Origin: Aquimarina spongiae
GTDB lineage: Bacteria > Bacteroidota > Bacteroidia > Flavobacteriales > Flavobacteriaceae
Direction of reading: 5' to 3'
DNA length: 64,000 nucleotides
NCBI RefSeq assembly: GCF_900141785.1
Contig: NZ_FQYP01000007.1
Coordinates: forward strand, 62,001 to 126,000
The notes beneath the pieces were generated by a model. That model was not told the DNA's origin and made no database searches. It worked only from the letters and a program-made list of their open reading frames with translations. The translations under genes were made by a program, and so were the position numbers. This document shows, piece after piece, positions 33,969-42,966 of this stretch; within the stretch, counting starts at the first letter, position 1, and every line of letters starts with the position of its first letter.

Positions 33969-34489
33969 ATGAAAAATTTTGAAGAACGCTTAAAAGGAGG
34001 GCATCCCAATTCTTTGGGAAATACGGTAGAAATCGTTGACGAAGTTCTTGCTCAACATGAACTGTTCAATGAGTTGTTCAACTGTTACTTTAGTAATGAC
34101 GAAATTGTTAGGTTAAGAACATCCAATGCGATGAAAAGGATTTGCAAGGCCAAGAAAGGATTACTTATCCCCTATGTTGATCGATTTCTACATGAAATTT
34201 CTAAAATAAATCAAGCCTCTACACAATGGACACTTTCTCAATTGTTTGGATTGTTGGAAAAAGATATGAATGAGTCCCAAATCGAACATGCCAAGAAAAT
34301 TATGAAAGGAAATCTTGCCCATCATAAGGATTGGATGTTCTTAATCAAACTATGGATACCCTAACCCAATGGTCTGCAAAAGACAGTGAGTTAAAGCAAT
34401 GGATGATTCCACATTTGGAACTACTACAAGCCGACGAAAGAAAATCAGTTTCAGGTAGAGCAAAAAAAATGTTGGATAAACTGAGCTAG
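33969..34489 (+). pseudogene. HEAT-repeat-like protein with a one-base frameshift
   Basis: The first frame (33969-34364, 131 residues) reads MKNFEERLKGGHPNSLGNTVEIVDEVL and helical pairs, then ends LIKLWIP. From about 34346 a different frame continues the protein without a break: QTMDTLTQWSAKDSELKQW, then IPHLELLQADERKSVSGRA and KKMLDKLS, ending at the TAG of 34487-34489. Restoring one base at the AA of 34343-34344 (TTAATC to TTAAATC) gives DWMFLNQTMDTLTQW and a complete protein of about 173 residues. The helical ARM/HEAT-like protein is of unknown role. Frameshift or sequencing error cannot be told apart here. Confidence 0.85.
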
Positions 34490-34580
34490 TCTTCTTCAAA
34501 AATTATAAATAACCTATTTCATCAAACCAAACGATTGGAAAAATAGTAATTAAACAATCTTCACTTTAAGGAAAAATACA

Positions 34581-35003
34581 ATGAAACAATCTATTATTCA
34601 TATTGCATTGGTCGTAAAAGATTATGATGAGGCCATTCACTTCTACACCCAAGTATTAAACTTTGATCTTATTGAGGATACGTATCAGCCAGAACAAGAT
34701 AAAAGATGGGTGGTTATTGCTCCTCCCAATTCTACGGGAACTACTATTTTATTAGCAAAAGCTTCAGCTCCAGAACAAGAAACCTTTATTGGAAATCAAG
34801 CAGGAGGAAGAGTTTTCCTATTCTTAAGTACGGATGATTTTTGGAGAGATTATAACGAAATGACTTCAAAAGGAGTCGAATTTATAAGAGAACCCGTAGA
34901 ACAACCATATGGAACTGTGGCAGTGTTCAAAGATCTTTATGGAAATCTGTGGGATTTGATACAATTAAGTGCCAGCCATGCTATGGTAGACCGAACAAAA
35001 TAA
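34581..35003 (+). CDS. VOC (glyoxalase/bleomycin-resistance fold) protein
   Basis: 140 residues. The start IIHIALVVKDYDEAIHFYTQVLNFDLIEDTY is a classic VOC module with a first-strand His ligand. The second module is RVFLFLSTDDFWRDYNEMTSKGVEFIREP, ending GTVAVFKDLYGNLWDLIQL. Ligands for a metal are His5-type and Glu/Gln positions, so enzyme activity is possible. It is cytoplasmic, a single gene, and resembles the so-called glyoxalase family PhnB/YaeR-like proteins. Substrate unknown. Confidence 0.85.
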   Translation: MKQSIIHIALVVKDYDEAIHFYTQVLNFDLIEDTYQPEQDKRWVVIAPPNSTGTTILLAKASAPEQETFIGNQAGGRVFLFLSTDDFWRDYNEMTSKGVEFIREPVEQPYGTVAVFKDLYGNLWDLIQLSASHAMVDRTK

Positions 35004-35095
35004 AGTACCTAACCACTTTGCAGTTGGCTTTTATGGGCCTAAAGCGTAACAAATTATAAAAACATTCGTCCTCATATTAGGTTAGAGATCATTTT

Positions 35096-35728
35096 ATGCA
35101 AAAAATCAAAACCTATATCTGGACACAAATCTTCATTATCTATACCCGATATCTTATTGGTGGGGCTTTTGTTTTTGCTAGTATCATAAAGATAAAAGGA
35201 AAACGATTTACTACAGATAGTGGCGCTTCAAACCCGATAGATAGTGCATGGCATTTTTTTGAAACCATGTATCAATCAGGACTCTATTGGAAATTTATAG
35301 GCGTTGGACAATTGATCGCTGGTATGTTGCTGATGACACAACGCTATTCAAAACTTGGGGCTCTGATCAATCTGCCCATAATAGTAAATATCTTTGTGAT
35401 TACACTATCCTATTACTTTGCCTACACTCCTGTAGTTACAGGCTTAATGTTGTTGGCTAACCTTATTCTTATTCTCTGGGAGTGGAACGAAATCAAAATT
35501 TTGTTCAACTTACCAACAGTTATAGATACCGACTACAGACTAGAAAAAGACCCTTGGTGGCAACTCATTGGTTTGCTCTTGTTTTCTTTTACCTTCTTGT
35601 ATAGACTTATCATTGATAAATACAATATTGGATTTTGGTTTATGGTTTGTTTTACCATTGGTCTTGTTGGTTTGATTAATGGAATATTGAGAAATAAAAA
35701 AAGAAAGAAGCTGAGAGTGCATCTCTAA
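35096..35728 (+). CDS. DoxX-like integral membrane protein
   Basis: 210 residues with about five to six membrane segments (near 12-29, 63-80, 87-108, 113-131, 155-172 and 178-199). The first module, RYLIGGAFVFASIIKIKGKRF, is typical of DoxX/DoxD-like quinone-related membrane proteins, as are the short loop FFETMYQSGLYWKFIG and YSKLGALINLP. Function in this group is mostly unknown, although some DoxX proteins join redox-stress membrane complexes. An alpha/beta hydrolase gene starts 31 bases downstream. Confidence 0.7.
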   Translation: MQKIKTYIWTQIFIIYTRYLIGGAFVFASIIKIKGKRFTTDSGASNPIDSAWHFFETMYQSGLYWKFIGVGQLIAGMLLMTQRYSKLGALINLPIIVNIFVITLSYYFAYTPVVTGLMLLANLILILWEWNEIKILFNLPTVIDTDYRLEKDPWWQLIGLLLFSFTFLYRLIIDKYNIGFWFMVCFTIGLVGLINGILRNKKRKKLRVHL

Positions 35729-35758
35729 CTTCATCATCACAATTTGTAATTTCATAAC

Positions 35759-36802
35759 ATGAGAACATTCATATACATCTTTACACTTATATTTTTAGGA
35801 TTTATCTCCAATGCACAGCCTACCAAAGCAAGTTTTAATTTTGAGTTTGAAGGAGTCGTTTTGAATGGTGTATTAAACATTCCCGAAACCACTACACCAA
35901 AAGGGATTGTTCTTATTGTTCATGGTTCTGGAAAAACAAATGCGGTAGCTCAAGATTGGTATGCTGATGTGAGAAATACCATGATTAATGCCGGTTATGC
36001 CACTTACATGTGGGATAAAATGGGATGTGGTGCCAGTCAAGGTACTTTTGATTATAATCAAGCCGTTTCTAATAGCGCTTTAGAAGTAATCGCCGCAATT
36101 CGTACTTTGCAAAAAGAGAAAGTACCAGGAGCAAAAACTATTGGATTATGGGGGATTAGCAGAGCGGGTTGGATCAATCCGATTGTAATTAATCAATATA
36201 AAGATATTGCATTCTGGATTTCGGTAAGCGGTGTTGATGATAAAGAAAACTTCAACTATCTTTTTGAAGAAAACCTAAAAATACAAGGAGTTCCCAAAGA
36301 CACCATTGCTCTATTATCCAAAGAATTAAAAGAAGGTGCCCGCCTGTCTTATGAAGGAAAAAGTTTTGAAACCTATATGAAAGCCACACAAAACCTTAGA
36401 AAAAATGAATTTTTGCAAAGGTTTAATAATCACACTGATGTTACAGAGAAAGGCTATTACGATTACCAGAAAAAATTTATGCAAGAAGAATTTGATCAGG
36501 AGACAGGACTGCAGATATACGTCAAAGATTTTGATACCATACTATCCAATGTAAATTGCCCCGTTTTAGCATTATTTGGAGAAAAAGACAAGAACGTGGA
36601 TTGGCAAAAAACCAAGGTCCTATATCAAAAAACATTAGGAAAAAATACCGATCTTGCAGTAGTCTCGTTTCCTAATGCGAATCACAATCTATTTCAATGT
36701 GAAACGGGAGGGTTTTATGAGTTTCAGGATCACAATTTACCATGGATAAGACCTGAAGACTTTTTGAAAACAATGGCCCAATGGTTGAATGAAAAGTTAT
36801 AA
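35759..36802 (+). CDS. Secreted alpha/beta hydrolase (S9/prolyl-oligopeptidase-like)
   Basis: 347 residues. The signal peptide is residues 1-20 (IFLGFISNAQ). Core motifs are IVLIVHGSGKTNAVA, YMWDKMGCGASQG, the nucleophile elbow GISRAG (around residue 138), LALFGEKDKNVDW for the acid and ANHNLFQC for the His. The layout is the same as the hydrolase at 12174. Probably an esterase or peptidase in the periplasm. The DinB-like gene starts 6 bases after its stop, so the two are almost certainly one transcript. Confidence 0.85.
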   Translation: MRTFIYIFTLIFLGFISNAQPTKASFNFEFEGVVLNGVLNIPETTTPKGIVLIVHGSGKTNAVAQDWYADVRNTMINAGYATYMWDKMGCGASQGTFDYNQAVSNSALEVIAAIRTLQKEKVPGAKTIGLWGISRAGWINPIVINQYKDIAFWISVSGVDDKENFNYLFEENLKIQGVPKDTIALLSKELKEGARLSYEGKSFETYMKATQNLRKNEFLQRFNNHTDVTEKGYYDYQKKFMQEEFDQETGLQIYVKDFDTILSNVNCPVLALFGEKDKNVDWQKTKVLYQKTLGKNTDLAVVSFPNANHNLFQCETGGFYEFQDHNLPWIRPEDFLKTMAQWLNEKL

Positions 36803-36807
36803 CACAC

Positions 36808-37308
36808 ATGCAGTATACACCCAAAGATGGATTTCCTTATTACTATAGTTTAGTAGAAGATAAAGAACTGTATGCGCTGTTTTCTTCAAATACTAATTTT
36901 TCGCTACTACGATCAATTGATGATAATAAAGGGAATTACCGATATGCTGCAGACAAATGGTCGATTAAACAAATTATTGGCCATATTACCGACCACGAGC
37001 GAATAAAAATGTTTAGAGCTTTTCAACTTAGCAGAAAAGAGGTTGTTGAACTATGGGGATATGATCAGAATCTTCTGGTAGACAACGCCAGATTTGATGA
37101 ACTCTCAGTAGAACAATTACTAAGCGACCTTTCCAACGTTAGACAATCATCTATTAGTTTTATCGCAAGCTTATCTCCTCAACAGCTACAAATCAAAGGC
37201 AACGCAAGAACGCATTCAATTACTCTTCAGCAGTTCCTAAAGTCAATTATTGGTCACGAATGGCACCATATCAATATCATCAAACAGAAGTATTTATCTT
37301 TCGAATAA
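36808..37308 (+). CDS. DinB-like protein
   Basis: 166 residues with a four-helix DinB pattern: KWSIKQIIGHITDHERIKMFRAFQ supplies the first His pair, and LKSIIGHEWHHINIIKQKYL the C-terminal ones (HEWHH). These would make a three-His metal site, as in bacillithiol-transferase-like DinB proteins. Cytoplasmic. It sits 6 bases after the secreted hydrolase, a tight operon arrangement with unknown shared purpose. Confidence 0.85.
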   Translation: MQYTPKDGFPYYYSLVEDKELYALFSSNTNFSLLRSIDDNKGNYRYAADKWSIKQIIGHITDHERIKMFRAFQLSRKEVVELWGYDQNLLVDNARFDELSVEQLLSDLSNVRQSSISFIASLSPQQLQIKGNARTHSITLQQFLKSIIGHEWHHINIIKQKYLSFE

Positions 37309-37446
37309 ATAAAAACAGACCGTTAAATACTGCTTAAATTACTTCAAATAGTTGGATCAAAACCCAATAGTAATTTGACGCATTTCTATGTATATTGTAA
37401 GGGCTTAACTACACTAATTTTCAAAAGATAAATAAACACTCGAACC

Positions 37447-38292
37447 ATGAGTAAAAATCGAGTTACAAATGCATTATTTTCCATAGTAATAGGGATTATA
37501 TCTATACTAAATGTAACGGGGCAGGACACTAATTTTCATATTTATTTAGCTTTTGGGCAATCCAATATGGAAGGGCAAGGCACTATTGAAAATATGGACA
37601 AGGACGTTGATCCTAATTTTTTGGTTCTGCAAACCTTGGATTGTCCTGAAATCGGAAGAAAAAAAGGAAAATGGTATAAAGCCACACCACCCCTTTGTCA
37701 GTGTAATTCTGGGTTAAGCCCATTAGACTATTTTGGTAGATCTATGGTTCAAAGTTTGCCCGATAGTATTAAAGTGGGTGTGATCAGCGTAGCCATAGGA
37801 GGCTGCGATATCAGATTGTTCGACAAAGACATTTACAAAGATTTTGATACCACCTATAACGAGGATTGGTTTATGAATAAGGTAGCATCTTATCATGGAA
37901 ATCCTTACCAATATCTAATCGATCTTGCTAGAACGGCCAAAAAGGATGGGGTTATCAAAGGAATTTTATTACATCAAGGAGAAACCAATACTGGTGATTC
38001 ACAATGGCCCAAATATGTACAAAAAATTTATCACGATATGCTCAACGACCTATCCTTGGATGCCACAGAAGTACCTCTGCTTGCCGGCGAGGTGGTAGCT
38101 GTAGAAAATAGTTGTTGTTCTGATATGAATGCAATCATTAATAAACTACCAGAAGTAGTAGCTACGGCTCATATCATTTCGTCAAAAGACTGCACCGCTC
38201 AGGATAATGCTCATTTTGATTCAGCTGGCTACAGAGAACTAGGGAAAAGATACGCTTCAACAATGCTGTCAATATTATCGAATGAAAAGTAA
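37447..38292 (+). CDS. Secreted SGNH carbohydrate esterase (sialate O-acetylesterase/CE6-like)
   Basis: 281 residues. The signal peptide is residues 1-25 (IISILNVTGQ). SGNH blocks: AFGQSNMEGQG with nucleophile Ser39; VISVAIGGCDI, the Gly block; HQGETN with His176 and the Asn block; DNAHFDSAGYREL with Asp253 and His256. This is the order of acetyl-xylan or sialate O-acetylesterases, removing acetyl groups from sugars in the periplasm or outside. Its last 11 bases overlap the start of the propeller lipoprotein gene, so they are co-translated. Confidence 0.85.
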   Translation: MSKNRVTNALFSIVIGIISILNVTGQDTNFHIYLAFGQSNMEGQGTIENMDKDVDPNFLVLQTLDCPEIGRKKGKWYKATPPLCQCNSGLSPLDYFGRSMVQSLPDSIKVGVISVAIGGCDIRLFDKDIYKDFDTTYNEDWFMNKVASYHGNPYQYLIDLARTAKKDGVIKGILLHQGETNTGDSQWPKYVQKIYHDMLNDLSLDATEVPLLAGEVVAVENSCCSDMNAIINKLPEVVATAHIISSKDCTAQDNAHFDSAGYRELGKRYASTMLSILSNEK

Positions 38293-39391
38293 AACCATAT
38301 CTCTATTATTTCTGTTGCTGATTTCTTGCCATAACAGTCATCATACAAATCCAAAAGTGGTTGATGAATCTCAAAAAATCAAATCAGATACAGCAATCTC
38401 AACTTCAGAACAGAAAAATTCTGAGCAATTACAGGAATATAACAATCATTTTTCCGGTTTTAATGCAGACGAGCAACTGATGTTAGTCTTACGAAGGGTA
38501 TTTCAAGATAGTCATCAAAATATGTGGTTTGTTGGTGATGGCGTTTTTTGTTATACCGGGAAAACGCTTATCGATTTGTCTAATCATCCTATTTTTAATA
38601 AAACGGTCGTACGTCAAATTACAGAAGATCAAAAAGGAAATATCTGGTTTGGGACTTCAGGTGGAATAATAAAATATCAACCACAAGAAGATATCCATCC
38701 AGAAACTGGTACATTCACAAAGTTATCCAAACAACATGGACTTATCGACAATGATGTTTGGAGTATGGCTATTGATCATAAAGGGATTATCTGGATCGGT
38801 ACTTTAGAGGGTCTAAGTAGATTTGATGGTCAAGAATTCACTACTTTCCAGATTCCAGAGGCAATTCCAGACAAAAGCAGAGGAGTTACAAGCGCCAAAA
38901 TCGTTCACGATATTACCGAGGACCGTAAAGGAAACATCTGGTTTGGCACCAATGGTGGTGTTTATTTTTATGATGGAAAAACGTTACACCATATTTCTGA
39001 AAAAGATGGCCTTTGTAATAATACCATAAATGATATTTTGGAGGATAGGCAAGGAAACATTTGGTTTGCCTCTCATCATAATGGAGTTTGTTTTTGGGAT
39101 GGAAACTCAATTACTCATATCACTGAAGAATTAGAATCACAAGATCTAGAAGTATGGAGCCTTTATGAAGACAAATCTGGCGCTGTTTGGTTCCCGGTAG
39201 AAAACAAAGGAGTATACCGTTATAAGGGAACTTCATTAACTAATTTTCATCAAGAAGAGGGACTCTCGATCAATGGAGTACATTCGATTCTGGAAGATAA
39301 AAACGGGAATCTTTGGTTTGGAGGATTTAACGGATTATACCGTTATGATGGTAAACGTTTTGTAGCCATGACCAGATACAGCTCCTGGTAA
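38282..39391 (+). CDS. Lipoprotein made of two-component-type propeller repeats, lacking a kinase
   Basis: 369 residues. The lipobox Cys is at about 16 (LLLISCHNSHH). From residue 75 on there are about seven Reg_prop repeats with the signature x-E-D-x-x-G-N-I-W-F-G: ITEDQKGNIWFGTSGG, ITEDRKGNIWFGTNGG, ILEDRQGNIWFASHHN, LYEDKSGAVWFPVENKG, ILEDKNGNLWFGGFNG. In hybrid two-component systems this domain is followed by a kinase, which is absent. It probably binds a glycan or partner at the surface and is co-translated with the esterase 37447 by an 11-base overlap. Confidence 0.85.
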   Translation: MKSKTISLLFLLLISCHNSHHTNPKVVDESQKIKSDTAISTSEQKNSEQLQEYNNHFSGFNADEQLMLVLRRVFQDSHQNMWFVGDGVFCYTGKTLIDLSNHPIFNKTVVRQITEDQKGNIWFGTSGGIIKYQPQEDIHPETGTFTKLSKQHGLIDNDVWSMAIDHKGIIWIGTLEGLSRFDGQEFTTFQIPEAIPDKSRGVTSAKIVHDITEDRKGNIWFGTNGGVYFYDGKTLHHISEKDGLCNNTINDILEDRQGNIWFASHHNGVCFWDGNSITHITEELESQDLEVWSLYEDKSGAVWFPVENKGVYRYKGTSLTNFHQEEGLSINGVHSILEDKNGNLWFGGFNGLYRYDGKRFVAMTRYSSW

Positions 39392-39463
39392 ATTACTACC
39401 AAAAAAAAACAACATATATTTCTTCAAGAAAGGACCGCAATATATTTTAACTACTCAAAAAAT

Positions 39464-40042
39464 ATGGATACAACCAATTCATTGCTAACCAATTTTATCA
39501 AGAGTGTAATCCCGATCCCAGAAGTTGATGCCAAGGCAATTGCCGACTCATTTCATTTTGTAGCAATTAAAAAAGGTGATCTATTCCTGAAAGAAAATCA
39601 AATTAGTGATGATTACTTGTACCTGAAGCAGGGAGTAATGCGAATTTTTCTGTATGATCTGGAAGGAAATGAAATCACCACCGATATTTTTACTGAAAAT
39701 AACATTGTATTTGAAATCACTTCTTTCTTTAACCGGGTAAAATCTGAAGCTAATATTGAAGCTATAACTGATTGCGTAGGGTATCGGATTTCTTATCAAG
39801 AATTAAATAAACTGTTTCATGACAAACCAGCATTTAGAGATTTTGGAAGAGCTATTTTGGTAAAAGAATTTATTACTTCCAAGAAGAGAAACTATTCGAT
39901 GATCAATCAAACTGCGGAGCAACGTTATCAAAACCTATTGACCAACAGACCTGATATTATAAAACACGTGCCTTTAAAATACATCGCCTCCTACCTTGGG
40001 ATTACAGACAGTACCCTAAGCAGAATCCGAAAGAAAATCTAG
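39464..40042 (+). CDS. Crp/Fnr-family transcriptional regulator
   Basis: 192 residues. The cNMP-like beta roll is at about 1-120 (AIADSFHFVAIKKGDLFLKENQISDDYLYLKQGVM, VGYRISYQEL), then a dimerisation helix, then a C-terminal HTH (LKYIASYLGITDSTLSRIRKKI). The last helix is the DNA-reading helix typical of flavobacterial members. The first ligand-contact residues differ from E. coli Crp, so cAMP response is not assumed. Its neighbour downstream is an unknown membrane protein. Confidence 0.85.
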   Translation: MDTTNSLLTNFIKSVIPIPEVDAKAIADSFHFVAIKKGDLFLKENQISDDYLYLKQGVMRIFLYDLEGNEITTDIFTENNIVFEITSFFNRVKSEANIEAITDCVGYRISYQELNKLFHDKPAFRDFGRAILVKEFITSKKRNYSMINQTAEQRYQNLLTNRPDIIKHVPLKYIASYLGITDSTLSRIRKKI

Positions 40043-40090
40043 CTATTAATTTTCTTGCCTTTTGTCAAGTAGCATCCATTTTTTACATCA

Positions 40091-40098
40091 TACTTTTG
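40091..40098 (+). promoter_or_regulatory. Candidate -7 element ahead of membrane protein gene
   Basis: TACTTTTG matches TAnnTTTG, 24 bases before the ATG at 40123. A TTTG lies at 40061-40064, 26 bases upstream, a longer spacing than usual. Confidence 0.3.
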
Positions 40099-40122
40099 GT
40101 TGTATACTTAAAAAATAAGGAC

Positions 40123-40815
40123 ATGGCAGAAGTTTCAATTTTCATTTCCCTCGCACTTATAGCAACTACAATACTAACCGTTTGGTTGTTTTTCAAAACT
40201 TCACATTATAAAAATATACTCTATGGTATTGGTATATGGATGGTTATTGTAGCCTTTCTAGGAATAACAGGATTCTATCAAAAATCAGGAACACTTCCTC
40301 CCAGATTTGTCTTACTCATCGCACCTACCATCTTATTTGTACTTTTCCTTTTTACACAAAAGAAAGGTAAAAACTTTATCGATCAACTCCATCTAAAATG
40401 GCTGACCCTTCTTCATGTTGTACGCATTCCTGTAGAGTTCATATTGTATGCAGTTTTTCTAGAAGGGCTCATTCCTGATTTGATGACCTTTGACGGATAC
40501 AACTATGATATCATATCTGGTATTACCTCTCCCATTATGTATTACTTGGTGTTTGTAAAGAAAAAATTAGGACGAAAAGGGCTTTTGGTCTGGAATTTTA
40601 TTTGCCTTGCGTTATTAATTAATATTCTTACCATTGCAGCCTTAAGTGCAAAGAGCCCTTTTCAACAATTAGCATTTGATCAACCTAATGTCGGGGTAAC
40701 TTATTTCCCTTTTGTATGGCTTCCTGCTGTTATTGTGCCAATCGTTTTGTTTTCTCACTTAGCCAGTATAAGACAACTAACTCGCAATAAACAACTCCTC
40801 AGCCAACAACTGTAA
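40123..40815 (+). CDS. Polytopic membrane protein, unknown
   Basis: 230 residues from the ATG at 40123 (MAEVSIFISLALIATT); a TTG at 40096 within the candidate promoter is less likely. There are about seven hydrophobic segments (near 3-24, 31-51, 61-77, 92-112, 125-139, 153-176 and 190-213), with charged loops such as QKKGKNFIDQLHLKW. The family is not recognised. It stands alone between the Crp regulator and a lipoprotein hydrolase. Confidence 0.7.
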   Translation: MAEVSIFISLALIATTILTVWLFFKTSHYKNILYGIGIWMVIVAFLGITGFYQKSGTLPPRFVLLIAPTILFVLFLFTQKKGKNFIDQLHLKWLTLLHVVRIPVEFILYAVFLEGLIPDLMTFDGYNYDIISGITSPIMYYLVFVKKKLGRKGLLVWNFICLALLINILTIAALSAKSPFQQLAFDQPNVGVTYFPFVWLPAVIVPIVLFSHLASIRQLTRNKQLLSQQL

Positions 40816-40864
40816 CAATTCTTTTTTTTGTGGGTCTGTACATCTATAACCAACCTATAAACCC

Positions 40865-41902
40865 ATGCAAAAAACATTGATAATTCTATTGGTCACTATC
40901 TTATGTATTTCTTGTACTCAAAAAGAAGAAAAAGCATACAACTTAGGACAAAAATCTCTAACCCTAGTAGATGAATCCCGAGATAGACCCTTATTGACAG
41001 AAATATGGTATCCAACTTTTGATCAACCTAAAGAAACAGTATCTAAAGAAAATCAAAAACAAATTTTCAAGCCAATTACAACCATACAAGGAGCAGCCAT
41101 TGCAGATCAAAAATTTCCATTGTTACTAGTTTCTCATGGTACTGGAGGTAACAGATTTTCGTTAACCTGGTTTATCGAAAAAATGGTAAAAGAAGGGTAT
41201 GTTGTGGTCTCTCTTGACCACTATGGAAACTCAACTTTCAATAAGATTCCTCGAGAGTTTGTAAAATGGTGGGAACGACCAATTGATGTTCAATTTGTAT
41301 TGAGCTATATCTTGGAAGATCCCGAAATTGGATCAAAAATAGATCCCTCAAAAATAGGCGGGGTTGGTTTTTCATTGGGAGGATATACCAATATTGCATT
41401 GGCGGGAGGCTACGTAGATAGAACTATACGAGAAAGTGAAAATCGAGACGATCGAGCCATGCCTGCAGAATTTCCAAAAACCGACGAGATTATAGATTTT
41501 GAAAATGACAGCCTCATTGTTTCCTCCTATCATACTTACAAAGATCATGTAAAAGATGATAGAATAAAGGCCTTTTTTGTAATGGCTCCAGCAATTGGGT
41601 TTGGATTCCATTCAAAAGAACAGACCAATAAGATTACTGCACCGGTTTTTATTGTAGCAGGAAAAGGAGATACGAATACCAATGTAGAACGCAATGCAAT
41701 CAATTATCACAATCTGATCAAAACCAGTAAACTCCATCTCTACAACGAACATGTAGATCATTATGTATTTCTAAATGAGGCTACTCCTTTTGGCAAAGAA
41801 ATCATGCCAGCAATAACCATAGATCATCCCGAGGTGAATCGAAAAGAAATACATAAACAAACACTAACAATGGCTCTAGATTTTTTTGAAGAACATTTAT
41901 GA
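40865..41902 (+). CDS. Lipoprotein alpha/beta hydrolase (PAF-acetylhydrolase/dienelactone-like)
   Basis: 345 residues. Lipobox Cys17 (VTILCISCTQKE). The core is LLLVSHGTGGNRFSLTWFIE, VSLDHYGNS, the nucleophile elbow GFSLGGYT, and the region before FIVAGKGDTNTNV for the acid, with His in VDHYVFL. The SHGxGG start and LDHxGN turn are like the PAF-AH-like 'predicted dienelactone hydrolase' lipoproteins. Periplasmic or outer-membrane esterase; substrate unknown. It is followed by a 168-base gap with no gene. Confidence 0.85.
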   Translation: MQKTLIILLVTILCISCTQKEEKAYNLGQKSLTLVDESRDRPLLTEIWYPTFDQPKETVSKENQKQIFKPITTIQGAAIADQKFPLLLVSHGTGGNRFSLTWFIEKMVKEGYVVVSLDHYGNSTFNKIPREFVKWWERPIDVQFVLSYILEDPEIGSKIDPSKIGGVGFSLGGYTNIALAGGYVDRTIRESENRDDRAMPAEFPKTDEIIDFENDSLIVSSYHTYKDHVKDDRIKAFFVMAPAIGFGFHSKEQTNKITAPVFIVAGKGDTNTNVERNAINYHNLIKTSKLHLYNEHVDHYVFLNEATPFGKEIMPAITIDHPEVNRKEIHKQTLTMALDFFEEHL

Positions 41903-42070
41903 AATAAGTGATATTACATGACTTAAAAATCAAGATCTGTAATTTAATATGGTTAGGTAATGCCCTAAGAAAAATACTGATCGCAGCAATAAATATTGTA
42001 AATTCGTTTCTAAATAAGATCCTTACAGGAAGTTATTTTTATGTTGAAAAGGTAACCTTAGTTTAAAGAA

Positions 42071-42505
42071 ATGAAATTAATAATTACAATAATCACCTTC
42101 GTATGGGTAGGAATGGTATTGGGGATTTCATTTGTGGAAGCACCACTCAAATTTCGTGCTCCAAACATAACCAGGCAACTGGGCTTGGGGATCGGTAAAA
42201 TTGTTTTTGGAGCTTTAAATAAAATAGAAATTGTTTTTTCTACAGTATTAATTATTAGCTTTTTACTAGGCGAATTTTCATTGAAATACAATTTCGTTTA
42301 TGGCCTTGTCCTTTTTTTACTTTGTATTCAAACTATTTGGTTGATCCCAGTATTAAATCGAAGAGCCGATCGTATCATAACGGGTCAAGAAGTATCCAAA
42401 ACCTATCACCATATCTTGTTTATCATACTCGAAGTACTCAAAATAAGCTTACTTCTGATTGCAGGTATCCGTTTTTTGAAGGCATTTGGCCTTCCCACGA
42501 TCTAA
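42071..42505 (+). CDS. Four-segment membrane protein (DUF4149/TMEM205-like resemblance)
   Basis: 144 residues with four hydrophobic segments (near 3-22, 54-70, 77-96, 118-136). The loop VEAPLKFRAPNITRQLGLGIGKIVFGALNKIE recalls DUF4149/TMEM205-like proteins, where a conserved KF-x-A-P loop lies between helices 1 and 2, but this is by eye. The next membrane protein starts 43 bases downstream and a broken TonB-like gene follows 4 bases after that, so the three probably form an operon. Confidence 0.65.
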   Translation: MKLIITIITFVWVGMVLGISFVEAPLKFRAPNITRQLGLGIGKIVFGALNKIEIVFSTVLIISFLLGEFSLKYNFVYGLVLFLLCIQTIWLIPVLNRRADRIITGQEVSKTYHHILFIILEVLKISLLLIAGIRFLKAFGLPTI

Positions 42506-42548
42506 AATGAAGATGTATGCAATTTCATAAAAAAAGTAATCGGATATT

Positions 42549-42962
42549 ATGAAGGACATCTCAAAATTGGCTCGAATTCAAATGATCTTTATTCTACTGT
42601 TTGCGTTTTTTAAGTTCATACGACCGACAGTATTAGCTAGTAATGCTCCAGAGATATTCAAAATCATTTTGCTTTCATTACCTAATTTCTTTGAAGGGGT
42701 TATCGGTACTTTGGTACTTACCGCAATAGGGCTCTATCTTAACGCAAGAGTACTAACAAAGCAAATAAAAAGACAGTTAATCTATATAATGGCAACGATA
42801 TTAGCTGCTATCTATGTAATCACTCAAGAGCTAAAAATTCATAACTTAGGAGGGAATAATGTATTCGACATCAACGACATCATATTTTCAATTATCGGAT
42901 TAGCAGTTGGTTTTACTATGATCATGATTATTAAACCTAAAATTGATGTAGTTACTGATTAA
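42549..42962 (+). CDS. Four-segment membrane protein, unknown
   Basis: 137 residues with about four hydrophobic segments (near 9-25, 40-62, 78-90 and 110-130); loops are short and basic (NARVLTKQIKRQLI). The end of this gene is 4 bases from the ATG of the broken TonB-domain gene, indicating one transcript. I do not recognise the family. It is the middle member of the set 42071-43408. Confidence 0.65.
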   Translation: MKDISKLARIQMIFILLFAFFKFIRPTVLASNAPEIFKIILLSLPNFFEGVIGTLVLTAIGLYLNARVLTKQIKRQLIYIMATILAAIYVITQELKIHNLGGNNVFDINDIIFSIIGLAVGFTMIMIIKPKIDVVTD

Positions 42963-42966
42963 AACT

